Source: SPCO01 sp964579825
Lineage (GTDB): Bacteria > Chloroflexota > Limnocylindria > Limnocylindrales > CSP1-4
Length of the DNA stretch: 64,000 bases
NCBI GenBank assembly: GCA_964579825.1
Contig: CAZOHT010000001.1
Span: 62,001 to 126,000 of the forward strand
Direction of reading: 5' to 3'
Below are positions 34,199 through 43,970 of this stretch, piece by piece; the stretch's first letter is position 1; the number at the start of each line of letters is the position of its first letter. The notes under the pieces are model-generated. The model had not been told where the DNA came from and searched no databases. It saw nothing but the letters and a program-made list of their open reading frames with translations. The position numbers were made by a program, and so were the translations under genes.

Positions 34199-35136
34199 GC
34201 GGTCGGCTGATCTCGAACCTGCGTGGGCGGGCGCTCATGGCCGCGTCCTGGCTCGCGTGTCGGCTGCCCGAGGGCCCGCTCTTCCGCGCCGCCGAGCTGG
34301 GCGGCGATCTCTGGTATCGCGTCGCCCCGGACCGAGCCGCCCAGGCCCGGCGCAACCTGCACCGGGTGTGCGCGTCGCTCGCGGCATCGGGGCGCGGCAC
34401 GCCGGCGATCCGGGCGGCCGCGACGGATCCGGCAGCGCTCGAACGACTCGTCCGTTCCGCGTTCCGGCACAACGCCCGCTACTACCTCGAGGTGGCTCGG
34501 ACGCCGAGCGTGACTCGGCCGTGGATGGACGAGCGGCTGGCACTCGACACGCCCGAGCTCATCGCCGAGGCCGTCCAGCCCGGCAAGGCCGTCCTGTTCG
34601 TCGGCCTCCACTTCGGCTCGGTCGAGCTGCCCGTGCTGTTCCTCGCGTTCCGCATCGGGCGGACGGTCACGCCGATGGAGACGATCGACGACCCCGGGTT
34701 GCAGGCCTGGTTCGAGCGGACGCGCGGCGTCAGCGGCGTCGAGCTGGTCGGGCTGCGCGAGGCGCGCCGGACCCTCCAGGACGCGCTCCGCAACGGCACG
34801 TCCGTCGGCCTCGTCGGCGACCGCGACCTCACCGGCGGCGGGATCCCGATCCCGTTGTTCGGCGCCCCGGCGACGATGCCCATGGGGCCGGCGATGCTCG
34901 CCGTCGAGGCCGGGGTGCCGGTCTACGGCATGGGCGTCCGACGCACCCGCAACGGGCACTACCGCGGACGCCTCGTCCCGGTCGAGGTCCCACCCGACGG
35001 CACGCGGCGAGAGCGCGTCACGACCACCATGACTCGGCTGGCCGAGTCGTTCGAGCGCATCATCGAAGACGCTCCGGAGCAGTGGTGGGCCGTCTTCTTC
35101 CCGATCTGGCCGGACCTCGAGGAGGCTGCGGCATGA
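34195..35136 (+). CDS. Second lauroyl-type acyltransferase, PatA-like
   Basis: 313 residues, same family as the preceding gene but quite different in sequence. The catalytic H-x4-E lies in VGLHFGSVELPVLF, with DRDLTGGGIPIPLFGAPATM and a closing WWAVFFPIW. Two tandem acyltransferases suggest that two acyl groups are added to the lipid, or that each has its own position. ATG 34195 overlaps the previous stop (ATGA). Confidence 0.75.
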   Translation: MSGRLISNLRGRALMAASWLACRLPEGPLFRAAELGGDLWYRVAPDRAAQARRNLHRVCASLAASGRGTPAIRAAATDPAALERLVRSAFRHNARYYLEVARTPSVTRPWMDERLALDTPELIAEAVQPGKAVLFVGLHFGSVELPVLFLAFRIGRTVTPMETIDDPGLQAWFERTRGVSGVELVGLREARRTLQDALRNGTSVGLVGDRDLTGGGIPIPLFGAPATMPMGPAMLAVEAGVPVYGMGVRRTRNGHYRGRLVPVEVPPDGTRRERVTTTMTRLAESFERIIEDAPEQWWAVFFPIWPDLEEAAA

Positions 35137-35951
35137 CCGGCGCCGACGAGTCGCACGGGCGCGCGGACCTGCACATCCACACGGTCGCGTCGGACGGCAC
35201 GGCCGCGGTCACGCAGGTCCTCGACCGGGCGGTCGAGCTCGGGCTCGACGTCATCGCCATCACGGACCACGAACGGATCGATGCGGCCGTCGCCGGCCGG
35301 GCCATCGCCCGGGACCGGGGCCTTCCGCTCGAGGTCCTCGTCGGGGAGGAGGTCACGACACTCGGCGGGCACCTGCTCGCGCTCGGTCTGACGACACCGG
35401 TCCGATCCTACCGGTCGCTCCGGACCACGATCGCCGAGATCCACGACCAGGGTGCCCTGGCCATCCCGGCCCACCCGCTGGTCCCCTATCCGCTGTGCGC
35501 CCAGGCGTTCGTCCTCCGTCGCCTGATGGACGACGGCGACGAGTCGGTCCATCCGGACGCCCTCGAGACCTTCAACCCGACGTCGCTCGGGCGCCCCCGG
35601 CACGCCAGCGTCGTCCGGTTCGCCGGGCTGTACGGCCTCGCCCAGATCGGCAACAGCGACGCCCATGCCCTCGACGCCGTCGGGATCGGCTGGACGACCT
35701 ACCCGGGCCGGACGGCGGACGACCTCCGGGCGGCCATCGCCGCCGGCACGACCCGCCACCACGGCACGTTCCACGAGACCCTCGGCCAGCTCGGGACCTT
35801 CCGCGAGCAACTGCGCAAGCGCGGCCGCGACGCCCGCGACGAGACACTGGGCCGGGTCCGCAAGGACGGCACGGGCCGGGACCACGGCTATCCCGGTGGG
35901 CGCCTTCGACCACCGCGCTACGAACCCGGATCGGGTTCCGGTCCGGCATGA
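35133..35951 (+). CDS. PHP-domain metal-dependent phosphoesterase
   Basis: 272 residues. Four PHP motifs are seen: ADLHIHTVASDG, ITDHERID, AIPAHPLVP and GNSDAHALDAVG. They bind two or three metal ions in hydrolases such as histidinol phosphatase-like enzymes and nucleoside diphosphatases. Position between acyltransferase and glycosyltransferase genes suggests a phosphatase on an inositol or lipid phosphate, for example dephosphorylation of phosphatidylinositol phosphate; this is inference. The last ~40 residues are a basic, Gly-rich tail. ATGA overlap at 35133. Confidence 0.8.
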   Translation: MTGADESHGRADLHIHTVASDGTAAVTQVLDRAVELGLDVIAITDHERIDAAVAGRAIARDRGLPLEVLVGEEVTTLGGHLLALGLTTPVRSYRSLRTTIAEIHDQGALAIPAHPLVPYPLCAQAFVLRRLMDDGDESVHPDALETFNPTSLGRPRHASVVRFAGLYGLAQIGNSDAHALDAVGIGWTTYPGRTADDLRAAIAAGTTRHHGTFHETLGQLGTFREQLRKRGRDARDETLGRVRKDGTGRDHGYPGGRLRPPRYEPGSGSGPA

Positions 35952-37201
35952 AGATCGGTCTCGTCTGCCCGTACATCTACCCGGAGACGGGCGGCGTCGC
36001 CCAGCATGTCCGGTTCCTGTACGAGAACCTGCGCCTGGCCGGCCACGACGTCCGGATCGTCACCGCGAGCCACGGCCCGCAGCGCTCGTCCGAGGGCGAC
36101 ATCATCCGGCTCGGGATCGGCTTCTCGGTGCGGGCCAACGGCTCTGTCGGGACGCTGACGTTCTCGCCCCGCTACATCGGCCAGGTCAAGCGGATGCTCA
36201 TGGAGGAGCAGTTCGACCTGCTCCATTTCCATGAGCCGTTCGTGCCGTTCCTGTCGCTGTTCCTGCTGCGCGAATCGACCAGCGTGAACGTCGCCACGTT
36301 CCACGCCTACGCCGGCTTCTCGCCGTCGTACGAGCTGGGCAGCCGGGTCATGCGCGGCCACGCCGCCCGCCTGCATGGCCGCGTGGCGGTCAGTGCCGCC
36401 GCGCGCCACTTCATCGACCGGTTCTTCCCGGGCGACTACAAGGTCATCCCGAACGGCGTGGACGTGCCGCGCTACGCCAACGCCGTGCCGATCGCGCGCT
36501 GGCAGGACGGCACGCCCAACATCCTGTTCGTCGGGCGCCACGAGCCGCGCAAGGGCCTGCTGGACCTGCTGAAGGCGCAGCGCATCCTGCGCAAGGCCGG
36601 CTACGGCACGCGATTGCTGGTCGTCGGCTCCGGGCCGCAGGAACGCGAAGCGCGCCGCTACGTGGCGACGCGCGGCCTCCAGGGGGTCGTCTTCCTCGGT
36701 CGCGTGACCGATGCCGAGAAGGCCCAGCTGTTCCGGACGGCCGACGTCTACTGCTCGCCGGCCACCGGCGGCGAATCGTTCGGGATCGTCCTGCTCGAGG
36801 CGATGGCCGCCGGGGTCCCGATCGTCGCCTCCGACATCCATGGCTACAAGGGCGTCGTCCGGCGCGGGCGCGAGGGCCTGCTGGTCCCACCGCGCGATCC
36901 GAAGGGACTGGCCGAGGCGATCGGCCGGCTCCTCGACGACCCTGGCCTGCGGGCGCGCATGAGCGAGGCCGGGCAAGCCCGCGCCGCCGACTTCAGCTGG
37001 CCGCGCGTGACGGCCAAGGTGGAGGAGTACTACGGCTTCGTCATCCGGCGACTCGCGGCCAGTGACTCGCTGCCGTCGGGCTTCCACGCCGAGGTGCCTC
37101 AGGCGCCGCCGCCGGTGCGCGCCAGGACGTCGCCGTCATCCGACGACGAGGGCGCCGGATCCGGCTCGGCCAGGGAGAGTCGCCAGGACCAGGCCGAATA
37201 G
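35948..37201 (+). CDS. GT4 glycosyltransferase, PimA-like phosphatidylinositol mannosyltransferase
   Basis: 417 residues, GT-B fold. The start MKIGLVCPYIYPETGGVAQHV, the acceptor-domain segment DLLHFHEPFVPFLS, IPNGVDVPRYANA and the donor motif SFGIVLLEAMAAGVPIVASD match PimA-like GDP-mannose transferases. The operon context (inositol phosphate synthase, phosphatidyltransferase, acyltransferases) supports phosphatidylinositol as acceptor. ATG 35948 overlaps the PHP gene stop. The final ~35 residues are Ser/Asp-rich, and their DNA overlaps the end of the convergent giant glycosyltransferase gene by 103 bp, so one of the two tails is likely unconstrained. Confidence 0.8.
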   Translation: MKIGLVCPYIYPETGGVAQHVRFLYENLRLAGHDVRIVTASHGPQRSSEGDIIRLGIGFSVRANGSVGTLTFSPRYIGQVKRMLMEEQFDLLHFHEPFVPFLSLFLLRESTSVNVATFHAYAGFSPSYELGSRVMRGHAARLHGRVAVSAAARHFIDRFFPGDYKVIPNGVDVPRYANAVPIARWQDGTPNILFVGRHEPRKGLLDLLKAQRILRKAGYGTRLLVVGSGPQEREARRYVATRGLQGVVFLGRVTDAEKAQLFRTADVYCSPATGGESFGIVLLEAMAAGVPIVASDIHGYKGVVRRGREGLLVPPRDPKGLAEAIGRLLDDPGLRARMSEAGQARAADFSWPRVTAKVEEYYGFVIRRLAASDSLPSGFHAEVPQAPPPVRARTSPSSDDEGAGSGSARESRQDQAE

Positions 37202-40200
37202 GCGACGACCAGGCAGGTCACGAGGATCGCCACCGTCAACACGACGAACATCGGGGTCAACAGCGGCGTCGGCACACTCCGGTCCACCGTGCTGACCGGG
37301 AACTGGAAGGCATACAGGTAGGTCGGCAGGATCCCCTGATAGGCGGCCACGACCGCCGACGGCAGCGGCAGGGCCGAGATGTTCGGATAGAGGATCGCGA
37401 ACCAGCCGACCACGGCGACGCCGAACCCGAGCACGAACCGGCGTGGATCGCGCGAGCCCACGATCTGGATGGCCAGGTAGGCGAGGGGCAACAGGACGAC
37501 CAGGGCGATCGGCTCGGCGGACACGTTGGTCAACGTCAGGATCGCCGTGTCCGGAAGACGGCCGGCGATGGCGAGCCCGAACGCCACGGCGATCCCGGTC
37601 AGCGCCAGGGGTCGGAACGACCGCCAGCGGCGTCCGTCCTGCGAACCCTCGACCTCCTCGAGGCCGACGAACTGGCGGATGAGGAGCACCAGGCCGCCGA
37701 CCACGACGATCGCGAGGCCGAGCGTCCGGACGGTCAGGACCGCGGTCGGGATGACCGCGGGACAGGCCGCCGAGTTCGGGTTGACCGATTCCACGCCGAC
37801 GAGCGCGCACAGCGGTCGGTCGAACAGCCACAGCAGGGCCGGGCCCATGATCGCGATCCCGGCCACGATCCGCGCGAACCGCCACGTCCGGCGCGACGCG
37901 CCGTGCCAGATCTCGGCGAAGAAGTAGGCCAGCGCCAGCACGACGAACGGGAGCGCCGTGTAGTAGTGGTACTGGAACGCCGCCCGGTCGATGCGGGCCC
38001 ACGGGACCCACTGGGCGGCGAACCCGACGGCGATGAGCGTCAGTGCCAGGCTCCGACGCCTGAACGCCAGGTAACTGACGAACGCGAGCGCCGGAACGCC
38101 GAGCCACCAGATGACGAGACTGCCCGCGTCGTACAGCGCGGCGCTCGTCCCCGCAGCCAGGCCTTCCTGGTAGAACCACACCGGCTTCAGGTTGAACGGC
38201 CAGGCCCACCACGGGGACGAGGCGGGGTGGGCCGCCGTGAGGCCGTTGTGATAGCGGTACATCTGCGCGGTCAGGTCGAGCAGCGTCTGGCCATCGTGAC
38301 CGGCCGGCCAGCCCGGGACGATCTGGTGACCGTTGATCATCGCCCACGGGATGTACGAGACGACGTACACGCCCAGCGGGAGCGCGACCAGGCACATCGC
38401 CGCGTAGACGACCGGGATCCCGAGCAGCCAGCCGGGCCGGAGCCAGCCGTCCGGTGCGGGTGTCGGCGGATCGAGGTGACTCGCCGGATCGCCGGGCGAT
38501 GGTGGCGTCGCCAGTGGTCCGAACCCGATCCGTCCACCCAGCCAGAACAGCGCGGCCACGACGCCCGAGCCGAAGGCAAGGGCGAAGGCGACCTGGATGG
38601 GCGTGAAGGCCAGCATCCCGAGGGTCATCTCGGTGCCGGCCGTCCCGCGAGCGGCCGTGACCGCGAACACGAGCCCGCCCAGGACCGCCGGCGCGGCGAC
38701 CGCGAAGCGCAGCTCGTCGTCGGTCCAGGCGACCGGGTGCAGGATCGCGGTCACCACCCCGATGAGCGTTAGCCCGACCATGATCAACAGGAACGTCAGG
38801 TTCCCGAAGCCCTGGCCCTCGGGGACGGTGATGGCGAGGTACCCGAGGACCGACGTGATGCCGATCATCCCGAGGATCGCGAGGACCCGGCCGAGGGCGC
38901 TCCGGACCAGGATCAGCAGCACCAGCGCCCCGATCGCGTAGGCGGCGACCCACTTCGAGGACAGGGCGAGGCCCAGGAGCAACCCGATGATGGGCATGGC
39001 GATCCAGAACGCCCGACGGCCCTGCCACCAGCCGGTCCAGAGCGCGGCGAACAGGGTGTAGGCGGCCACGATGAACAGGCCGACATAGACATCGTTCATG
39101 CCGATCCGCGACTGGACGAAGAACATCCCGTCGAACACCACGAACAGCGCGACGAGGCCGGCCACGAACCGCCGCCTGAACAGGATCCGGGCGAGCAGGT
39201 AGAGCAGGGCCGCCGTGATGGCCCCGGCGATGACCCCGGGGAACCGCCAGGCGAATGCGTGCGATCCGGCCTGCACCGAGGCGGACGCGCCGTCGGCCGT
39301 GAACAGGAGCAGCTGCTGGCGGTCGTCGGACGGGTACTCGGCTTCGAAGTCGGCCGTCCACGTGGTCGGGGTGAAGCCGTCCGGCAGCCGGGCGTCGGCG
39401 AAGACCGCCTTGCCGTGCGGCTCGATGACGTAGACCGTCCAGGGACCGGCCGACGACGCCCCCGGCGCCAGCCCGAGCACGTGGACCATCTGGGTGGCGC
39501 GGTCGTAGATGACCTCCGTGCCGGCCCCGGGCAACTCGTTGCGATCCGTGGAGACCGGTCCATCCTTGGCACGGTCCCCGCCGACCGCGATGACATCGAA
39601 CTTGGGGTCCTCGGCGGTGCCGACCGTGGCGAAGATCACGGGATCGCCCACGTCGGTGACGAGCGCCAGCCCGTGCGCGCCGCCTTCCTCGGCGATCGTC
39701 TCGATGATCGCGGCGGTCGTCGGGTCGATGAACGTCACGCCATCGGCGGTCGCGGTCGCGACGCGTTCGACGTCCGCGATCTCGATCCCTGGCAGTGTCC
39801 CGTCGTCGATGGCGGTCTGGATGTTGGTCTTCGTCGCGGCATCGCCTGGGCTGCCGAGCACGACCGTGTCGGTCGCCTCGCGCAGCTTCGCCTCCAGTGC
39901 GCCGGCGTCCCCGTCGAGCAGGTCGGCCAGGGTCGACGCGACCGCGGTCGGATCGTCGATCGCCGACGGCGTGGCGATCAGCGCGGACCCGGTCCCGCCC
40001 GGCGCCATGTCGACGAGCTGCGGCAGGTCCAGGCCGCGCAGGACGTCCCCGGAGTCGACGTCCACCATCGACAGGTGGTCGCCGGACGCCACCAGGAGCG
40101 TCAGGGCGTCGTCGAGCGGCAGGAGGTCGTCCACGCGCGAGCCGACGCCGGGTCCCAGGTCCACTGGCGCGAGGCCGACCTCGAGCCCACCGAGCCCCAT

Positions 40201-42513
40201 CGACTCGACGTCCATGGTCGCGATCCGGCCGTCGTCGTAGCCGATGATCAGCTCCAGGCCGGTCGCGCTCATCGCGAGCGCCGTGGCACCCGGTGCGGTC
40301 ATCGTGCCGATGAGCGCCCGCGTCCGCAGGTCGTAGGTGCGGATCTCCGTGCCGGTCGCCACGTGCAGGCGCTCCCCGGCCCGGCTCCCGTCGGCGCCGT
40401 CCGCTCGACGCGGCTCGACGACGGATGCCGTGACCGGCGCGCCGAGATCGCTCGTCGCACTGACATCGTCCTCACCCCACAGGACGAGTCCGCCGGCCAT
40501 CGCGTACTTGGCGAGGTGTGGGTGGGTCCACTCGTAGATGTCGTGGTCGATGCCGTAGCGCCAGCCCTGCAGGAACTCGGTCGCCGTTCGGGCGTGATAC
40601 ACCTCGTCGAAGTGCATCTGGTAGGGCTCGGCCAGCCGGAAGGTGCGCAGGCCCATGGTCGCGACGACCAGCACGACCATGAGCCACAGGTCGAGTCGAT
40701 CCAGGCGCCCGCCCCGTTCGCTCAGCAGCTCCCGGGTCCGGTCGGCACGGAACGGCGCGGCGTCGAGCAGGCCACGGAACCAGCCGCGGTACCCGGCCCG
40801 CTCGATCGAGGGCCGCGGGCTCCAGGTCGGCATGACGACGGCTGCCGTGGGGGCGGCCGCGACGACTCCGGCACGCGTCGCCGTGAAGGCGGTCGGGGCG
40901 GCGGCGGGGGCGGCGGCGGTCGCGACATCCGGCGCGGGGGCGATCGGTCGGGCGTCGGGCGGGTCGTCGACGAGCGACTCCTCGGGCTCAGGCGCGGCGG
41001 CGACCAGGTCGTCGGCGAGGCGTGCCCGGGCACTCGAGCGGAGCTGGACGAGGATCCAGGTCATGACCGCCCCGTTAAGGAGGGCGATGAGCGCGACGCC
41101 CACCTCGGTCCGGATGGCCGAGCCGATCCGGAGCCAGTCCTCGACCCCGGGGTTGGTCGTGTACAGGGTCGTCAGGACGACGTACATGTTCAGGAACGTC
41201 GTCACGGTGGCCAGCGCGTAGGCGATCCGCCACCGCCAGGAGATGGCCGCGAGCATGATCGCGAGGGCGAAGAACGGGAAGCCGTAGCGCTCGTGGACAC
41301 GGGTCGGGACGGCGAAGAACGCGAAGGCGATGACCGTCAGGCCGAGCAGGATCGTCAGCCGGTCCGGGCGGCGGGCGACGACGAACAGGACGGCGACGAT
41401 GACGGCCGCCAGCAGGACGGACCCGATGGCGACCGCCGGGATGGAGCCGATGAGCGCGACGCCCGAGCCGCAGCGCTCCGGCCCCCACGGTCCGTCGCAC
41501 ACCCACAGGCCGGAGTTGGCCAGGCTGTTGCCGGTGTCGCCCAGGACCAGGGCCCACGGGTTGTAGGCATTGACCGTGAGGTACGGGTAGCCGCTCGCGG
41601 TGGAGAGGATCTGGTCGAGCAGGCCCGACGTGACGTAGGGCGGCGTCGAGGACAGCTCCAGCACGGACAGCCCGAACGGCAGGCACATGGCGTAGACCGT
41701 GGCGACGCCGACCAGGCCCGTCGTGACGATGCGGATCGGACGGTCCGTGCGCCGCTCCCACGCCCGAAGCCGGTCCAGCCGGCCGGATCCCGCCTCCGCG
41801 TCATCCGGCCGCGAGTCGGTCGGCCACAGGGCGCGGCGGATGGTGACGACGGCCAGGATCGGCACCAGGATGCCCAGCTGAGGCTTGATGAGTGCGGCGA
41901 CGACCGTGAAGACGGCCGCTCGCTCCGGTCGATCCCGCCAGACGTCGCGCAGGCCCAGCAGCAGGAACACCACCCCGACCGAGTCGACCTGGCCCCAGAC
42001 GACGCTGTCGAACCAGGTCACCGGGTTGAGGACGGCGACGAGGGCCGCCCCGAGCGCCAGGCTCCGCCGACCGCCCAGCTCCAGGATCATCGACCAGACG
42101 AGCCAGGCGATGGCGAGGTCAGCCAGGATGGCCGGGACCTTGATCAGGTCGCCGATCCCCCCGATGGCGTTCCCGACCGTGCCGACGATCCACAGGATGT
42201 ACAGGTAGCCGGGCGTGTAGTCGTGGAAGAAGTCGCGTTCGTAGAAGCCGTACAGGCCGTTGGTGGCGAGGTCGTTCGCCCAGAACTTGAACGCGCTCAG
42301 ATCGACCCCGAAACCGGAGCCAGGGAGCAAACGTGCGATGATGAGTCGGAGGACGAGACCGAGCGCGAGGACCAACAGGACCGCGCCGACGGCTCCCTGC
42401 GTCCCGGTCGACCGCGACGGCGCTCCTGTGCCTCGCTCGATCCCTTCGGAGGCGGGGCCAGTCACCGGGAACGGCTCCTGCACGAGCGTGGAAGGTGGAT
42501 CGGAGCGTAGCAC
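37099..42513 (-). CDS. 1804-residue double GT-C enzyme: DUF2029/GT87-like + PMT-like domain with inserted beta-propeller
   Basis: Residues ~40-495 are a polytopic GT-C transferase (PGSGFGVDLSAFKFWANDLA, later VPTRVHERYGFPFFALAI, a motif of prenyl-phosphate-sugar mannosyltransferases). Residues ~501-575 are a Pro/Ala/Glu linker. A second GT-C enzyme of the protein O-mannosyltransferase type begins near 605 (YQMHFDEVYHARTATEF, then YEWTHPHLAKYAM). After its first loop, residues ~695-1090 are a soluble WD/PQQ-like propeller (GTEIRTYDLRTRALIGTM and similar blades), and the PMT membrane part resumes (FVVFDGMFFVQSRIGMNDVY) to the end. It probably moves mannose or another sugar from a polyprenyl phosphate to outer-surface acceptors. 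The start is GTG 42513; GTG 42483 is an alternative that would not overlap the divergent neighbour. One unbroken frame over 5.4 kb argues against a sequencing fusion. Confidence 0.8.
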   Translation of the reverse strand: MLRSDPPSTLVQEPFPVTGPASEGIERGTGAPSRSTGTQGAVGAVLLVLALGLVLRLIIARLLPGSGFGVDLSAFKFWANDLATNGLYGFYERDFFHDYTPGYLYILWIVGTVGNAIGGIGDLIKVPAILADLAIAWLVWSMILELGGRRSLALGAALVAVLNPVTWFDSVVWGQVDSVGVVFLLLGLRDVWRDRPERAAVFTVVAALIKPQLGILVPILAVVTIRRALWPTDSRPDDAEAGSGRLDRLRAWERRTDRPIRIVTTGLVGVATVYAMCLPFGLSVLELSSTPPYVTSGLLDQILSTASGYPYLTVNAYNPWALVLGDTGNSLANSGLWVCDGPWGPERCGSGVALIGSIPAVAIGSVLLAAVIVAVLFVVARRPDRLTILLGLTVIAFAFFAVPTRVHERYGFPFFALAIMLAAISWRWRIAYALATVTTFLNMYVVLTTLYTTNPGVEDWLRIGSAIRTEVGVALIALLNGAVMTWILVQLRSSARARLADDLVAAAPEPEESLVDDPPDARPIAPAPDVATAAAPAAAPTAFTATRAGVVAAAPTAAVVMPTWSPRPSIERAGYRGWFRGLLDAAPFRADRTRELLSERGGRLDRLDLWLMVVLVVATMGLRTFRLAEPYQMHFDEVYHARTATEFLQGWRYGIDHDIYEWTHPHLAKYAMAGGLVLWGEDDVSATSDLGAPVTASVVEPRRADGADGSRAGERLHVATGTEIRTYDLRTRALIGTMTAPGATALAMSATGLELIIGYDDGRIATMDVESMGLGGLEVGLAPVDLGPGVGSRVDDLLPLDDALTLLVASGDHLSMVDVDSGDVLRGLDLPQLVDMAPGGTGSALIATPSAIDDPTAVASTLADLLDGDAGALEAKLREATDTVVLGSPGDAATKTNIQTAIDDGTLPGIEIADVERVATATADGVTFIDPTTAAIIETIAEEGGAHGLALVTDVGDPVIFATVGTAEDPKFDVIAVGGDRAKDGPVSTDRNELPGAGTEVIYDRATQMVHVLGLAPGASSAGPWTVYVIEPHGKAVFADARLPDGFTPTTWTADFEAEYPSDDRQQLLLFTADGASASVQAGSHAFAWRFPGVIAGAITAALLYLLARILFRRRFVAGLVALFVVFDGMFFVQSRIGMNDVYVGLFIVAAYTLFAALWTGWWQGRRAFWIAMPIIGLLLGLALSSKWVAAYAIGALVLLILVRSALGRVLAILGMIGITSVLGYLAITVPEGQGFGNLTFLLIMVGLTLIGVVTAILHPVAWTDDELRFAVAAPAVLGGLVFAVTAARGTAGTEMTLGMLAFTPIQVAFALAFGSGVVAALFWLGGRIGFGPLATPPSPGDPASHLDPPTPAPDGWLRPGWLLGIPVVYAAMCLVALPLGVYVVSYIPWAMINGHQIVPGWPAGHDGQTLLDLTAQMYRYHNGLTAAHPASSPWWAWPFNLKPVWFYQEGLAAGTSAALYDAGSLVIWWLGVPALAFVSYLAFRRRSLALTLIAVGFAAQWVPWARIDRAAFQYHYYTALPFVVLALAYFFAEIWHGASRRTWRFARIVAGIAIMGPALLWLFDRPLCALVGVESVNPNSAACPAVIPTAVLTVRTLGLAIVVVGGLVLLIRQFVGLEEVEGSQDGRRWRSFRPLALTGIAVAFGLAIAGRLPDTAILTLTNVSAEPIALVVLLPLAYLAIQIVGSRDPRRFVLGFGVAVVGWFAILYPNISALPLPSAVVAAYQGILPTYLYAFQFPVSTVDRSVPTPLLTPMFVVLTVAILVTCLVVAYSAWSWRLSLAEPDPAPSSSDDGDVLARTGGGA

Positions 42514-43970
42514 AGGGTCGCCCCGCGGACCCCACAGCCCCCTGGCCTCACCCGCGAGCGGCTCGCCTGCTGCTGCTGGCCGTCGGCGTGGGCCTCGTCG
42601 TGGTCGCCCTGGCGGTCTACCAGTCGACCCGGACGGTCCGCTTCTACGACCACTTCGTGTGGCAGGCAGCGGCCTTCCTCGAGGGCCGGACGGCGATCCG
42701 CTACCCGGTCTTCGCGTCGGACCTGACCACCGGGAACTTCTACTTCCAGGACGTCCTGCCGGTCATCGTCACCGACGGCATCCCGCGCGCGATCCTGCCG
42801 TTCCCACCGCTGCCGGCGGTCCTGCTCCTGCCCTTCGTCGCCGTCTGGGGGCTCGCCGCCGACGACCAGCTGCTGTTCACGGTCCTCGCGGCGATCGATG
42901 TCGGGATCTGCTGGTGGATGCTCGGACGGCTCGACGTCCGCGTCGCCATCCGGCTCGCGACCACGCTGTTCTTCGCCTTCGGGACGGTGTTCTGGTACTC
43001 CGCCCAGCTCGCGACAACCTGGTACCAGGCGCACATCGTCGCGATCGGGCTGACGATGGTCGCGATCGGCCTGGCGCTGCGGGCGGACCCTCGGGCCCAG
43101 GTCGACGAGACCGCGGAGCCGGCTGACACCAGCCAGGTCGAGGTGGATCCGGACCCGGCGCGGCGCCGGCGGCCCTGGTCGATCGAGCCCGACCAGTTCG
43201 TCAGTGGGCTCCTGCTGGGACTCGCCGGCACCGCGCGGCTCACGGTCGTGCTGGCCGCCCCGTTCTTCCTGCTGGTCGGGGCCGGCGGGAGCTTCTGGCG
43301 GCGCGGCTGGTCCGCGGCCGTCGGGGCGGCCGTCCCGATCGGGCTGCTCCTCGCGTACAACGTGGTCTCGACCGGCCACCTCATGAATCCGGCCTACGAC
43401 TACCTCTACCGCATCGAGGCGGCCGGCTATCCCAGCCTGGGGTACCGCCCCGACTGGGCCATCGAGGACGCCCGCTACCTGCCCCAGAACATCGGGGTCA
43501 TGCTGTTCACGCCGCCGGACATCCTGCCGACCCACCTGCCCGACGCCCTGGGCGTGGCGAACACGCCGGTCTGCACGGAGCCCGGTGCCCAACGTGGCCT
43601 GTTCGACGTCCGCTGTCCACTGGCCGTGCCGTCCGACGTCGGGATGAGCCTGCTCCTCGTCAGCCCGGCATTCCTGCTCGGGTTCGCCGCCCTGCGCGAC
43701 TACGGCCGGATCCGGGTGGTGACCGGCGCCGCACTCGCCGTCCTCCTGGTCGCGGTCATCAACCTGATGCACTTCAGCCAGGGCTGGGTCCAGTTCGGCT
43801 ACCGGTTCAGCAACGACTTCGTGCCGTTCGCCCTGCTCCTCGTCGCCCTCGGCTTCGAGCGGCTGGCGCGTCGCCATGCCTGGGGGATGCCGCTCGGCAT
43901 GGCCCTCGTCGTGCTCTCGATCGCGGTGAACTTCTGGGGCGTGGCCTGGGGAAGGCTGCTCGGATGGTGA
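42495..43970 (+). CDS. Polytopic GT-C-like membrane protein
   Basis: 491 residues with about ten membrane helices and an acidic cytoplasmic loop near 200-240. RTVRFYDHFVWQAAAFLEG resembles the first outer loop of GT-C glycosyltransferases, and YRFSNDFVPFALLLVALGFE their last helices; no certain family name. GTG 42495 follows GGAAG. It diverges from the giant glycosyltransferase gene and begins a three-gene set, overlapping the next gene by 7 nt. Confidence 0.65.
   Translation: MDRSVAQGRPADPTAPWPHPRAARLLLLAVGVGLVVVALAVYQSTRTVRFYDHFVWQAAAFLEGRTAIRYPVFASDLTTGNFYFQDVLPVIVTDGIPRAILPFPPLPAVLLLPFVAVWGLAADDQLLFTVLAAIDVGICWWMLGRLDVRVAIRLATTLFFAFGTVFWYSAQLATTWYQAHIVAIGLTMVAIGLALRADPRAQVDETAEPADTSQVEVDPDPARRRRPWSIEPDQFVSGLLLGLAGTARLTVVLAAPFFLLVGAGGSFWRRGWSAAVGAAVPIGLLLAYNVVSTGHLMNPAYDYLYRIEAAGYPSLGYRPDWAIEDARYLPQNIGVMLFTPPDILPTHLPDALGVANTPVCTEPGAQRGLFDVRCPLAVPSDVGMSLLLVSPAFLLGFAALRDYGRIRVVTGAALAVLLVAVINLMHFSQGWVQFGYRFSNDFVPFALLLVALGFERLARRHAWGMPLGMALVVLSIAVNFWGVAWGRLLGW

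Noticed and set aside
33134..35136. Lipid A late acyltransferases (LpxL/LpxM)
   Set aside because: Same superfamily, but the operon is for inositol lipids and no other lipid A genes are seen, so PatA-like roles fit better.
39259..42510. A 1083-codon open frame antisense to the giant glycosyltransferase gene
   Set aside because: Its product is low-complexity (Arg/Gly/Asp/His-rich) with no motif; it is the expected shadow of GC-rich coding sequence. The opposite strand encodes clear membrane helices and enzyme motifs.
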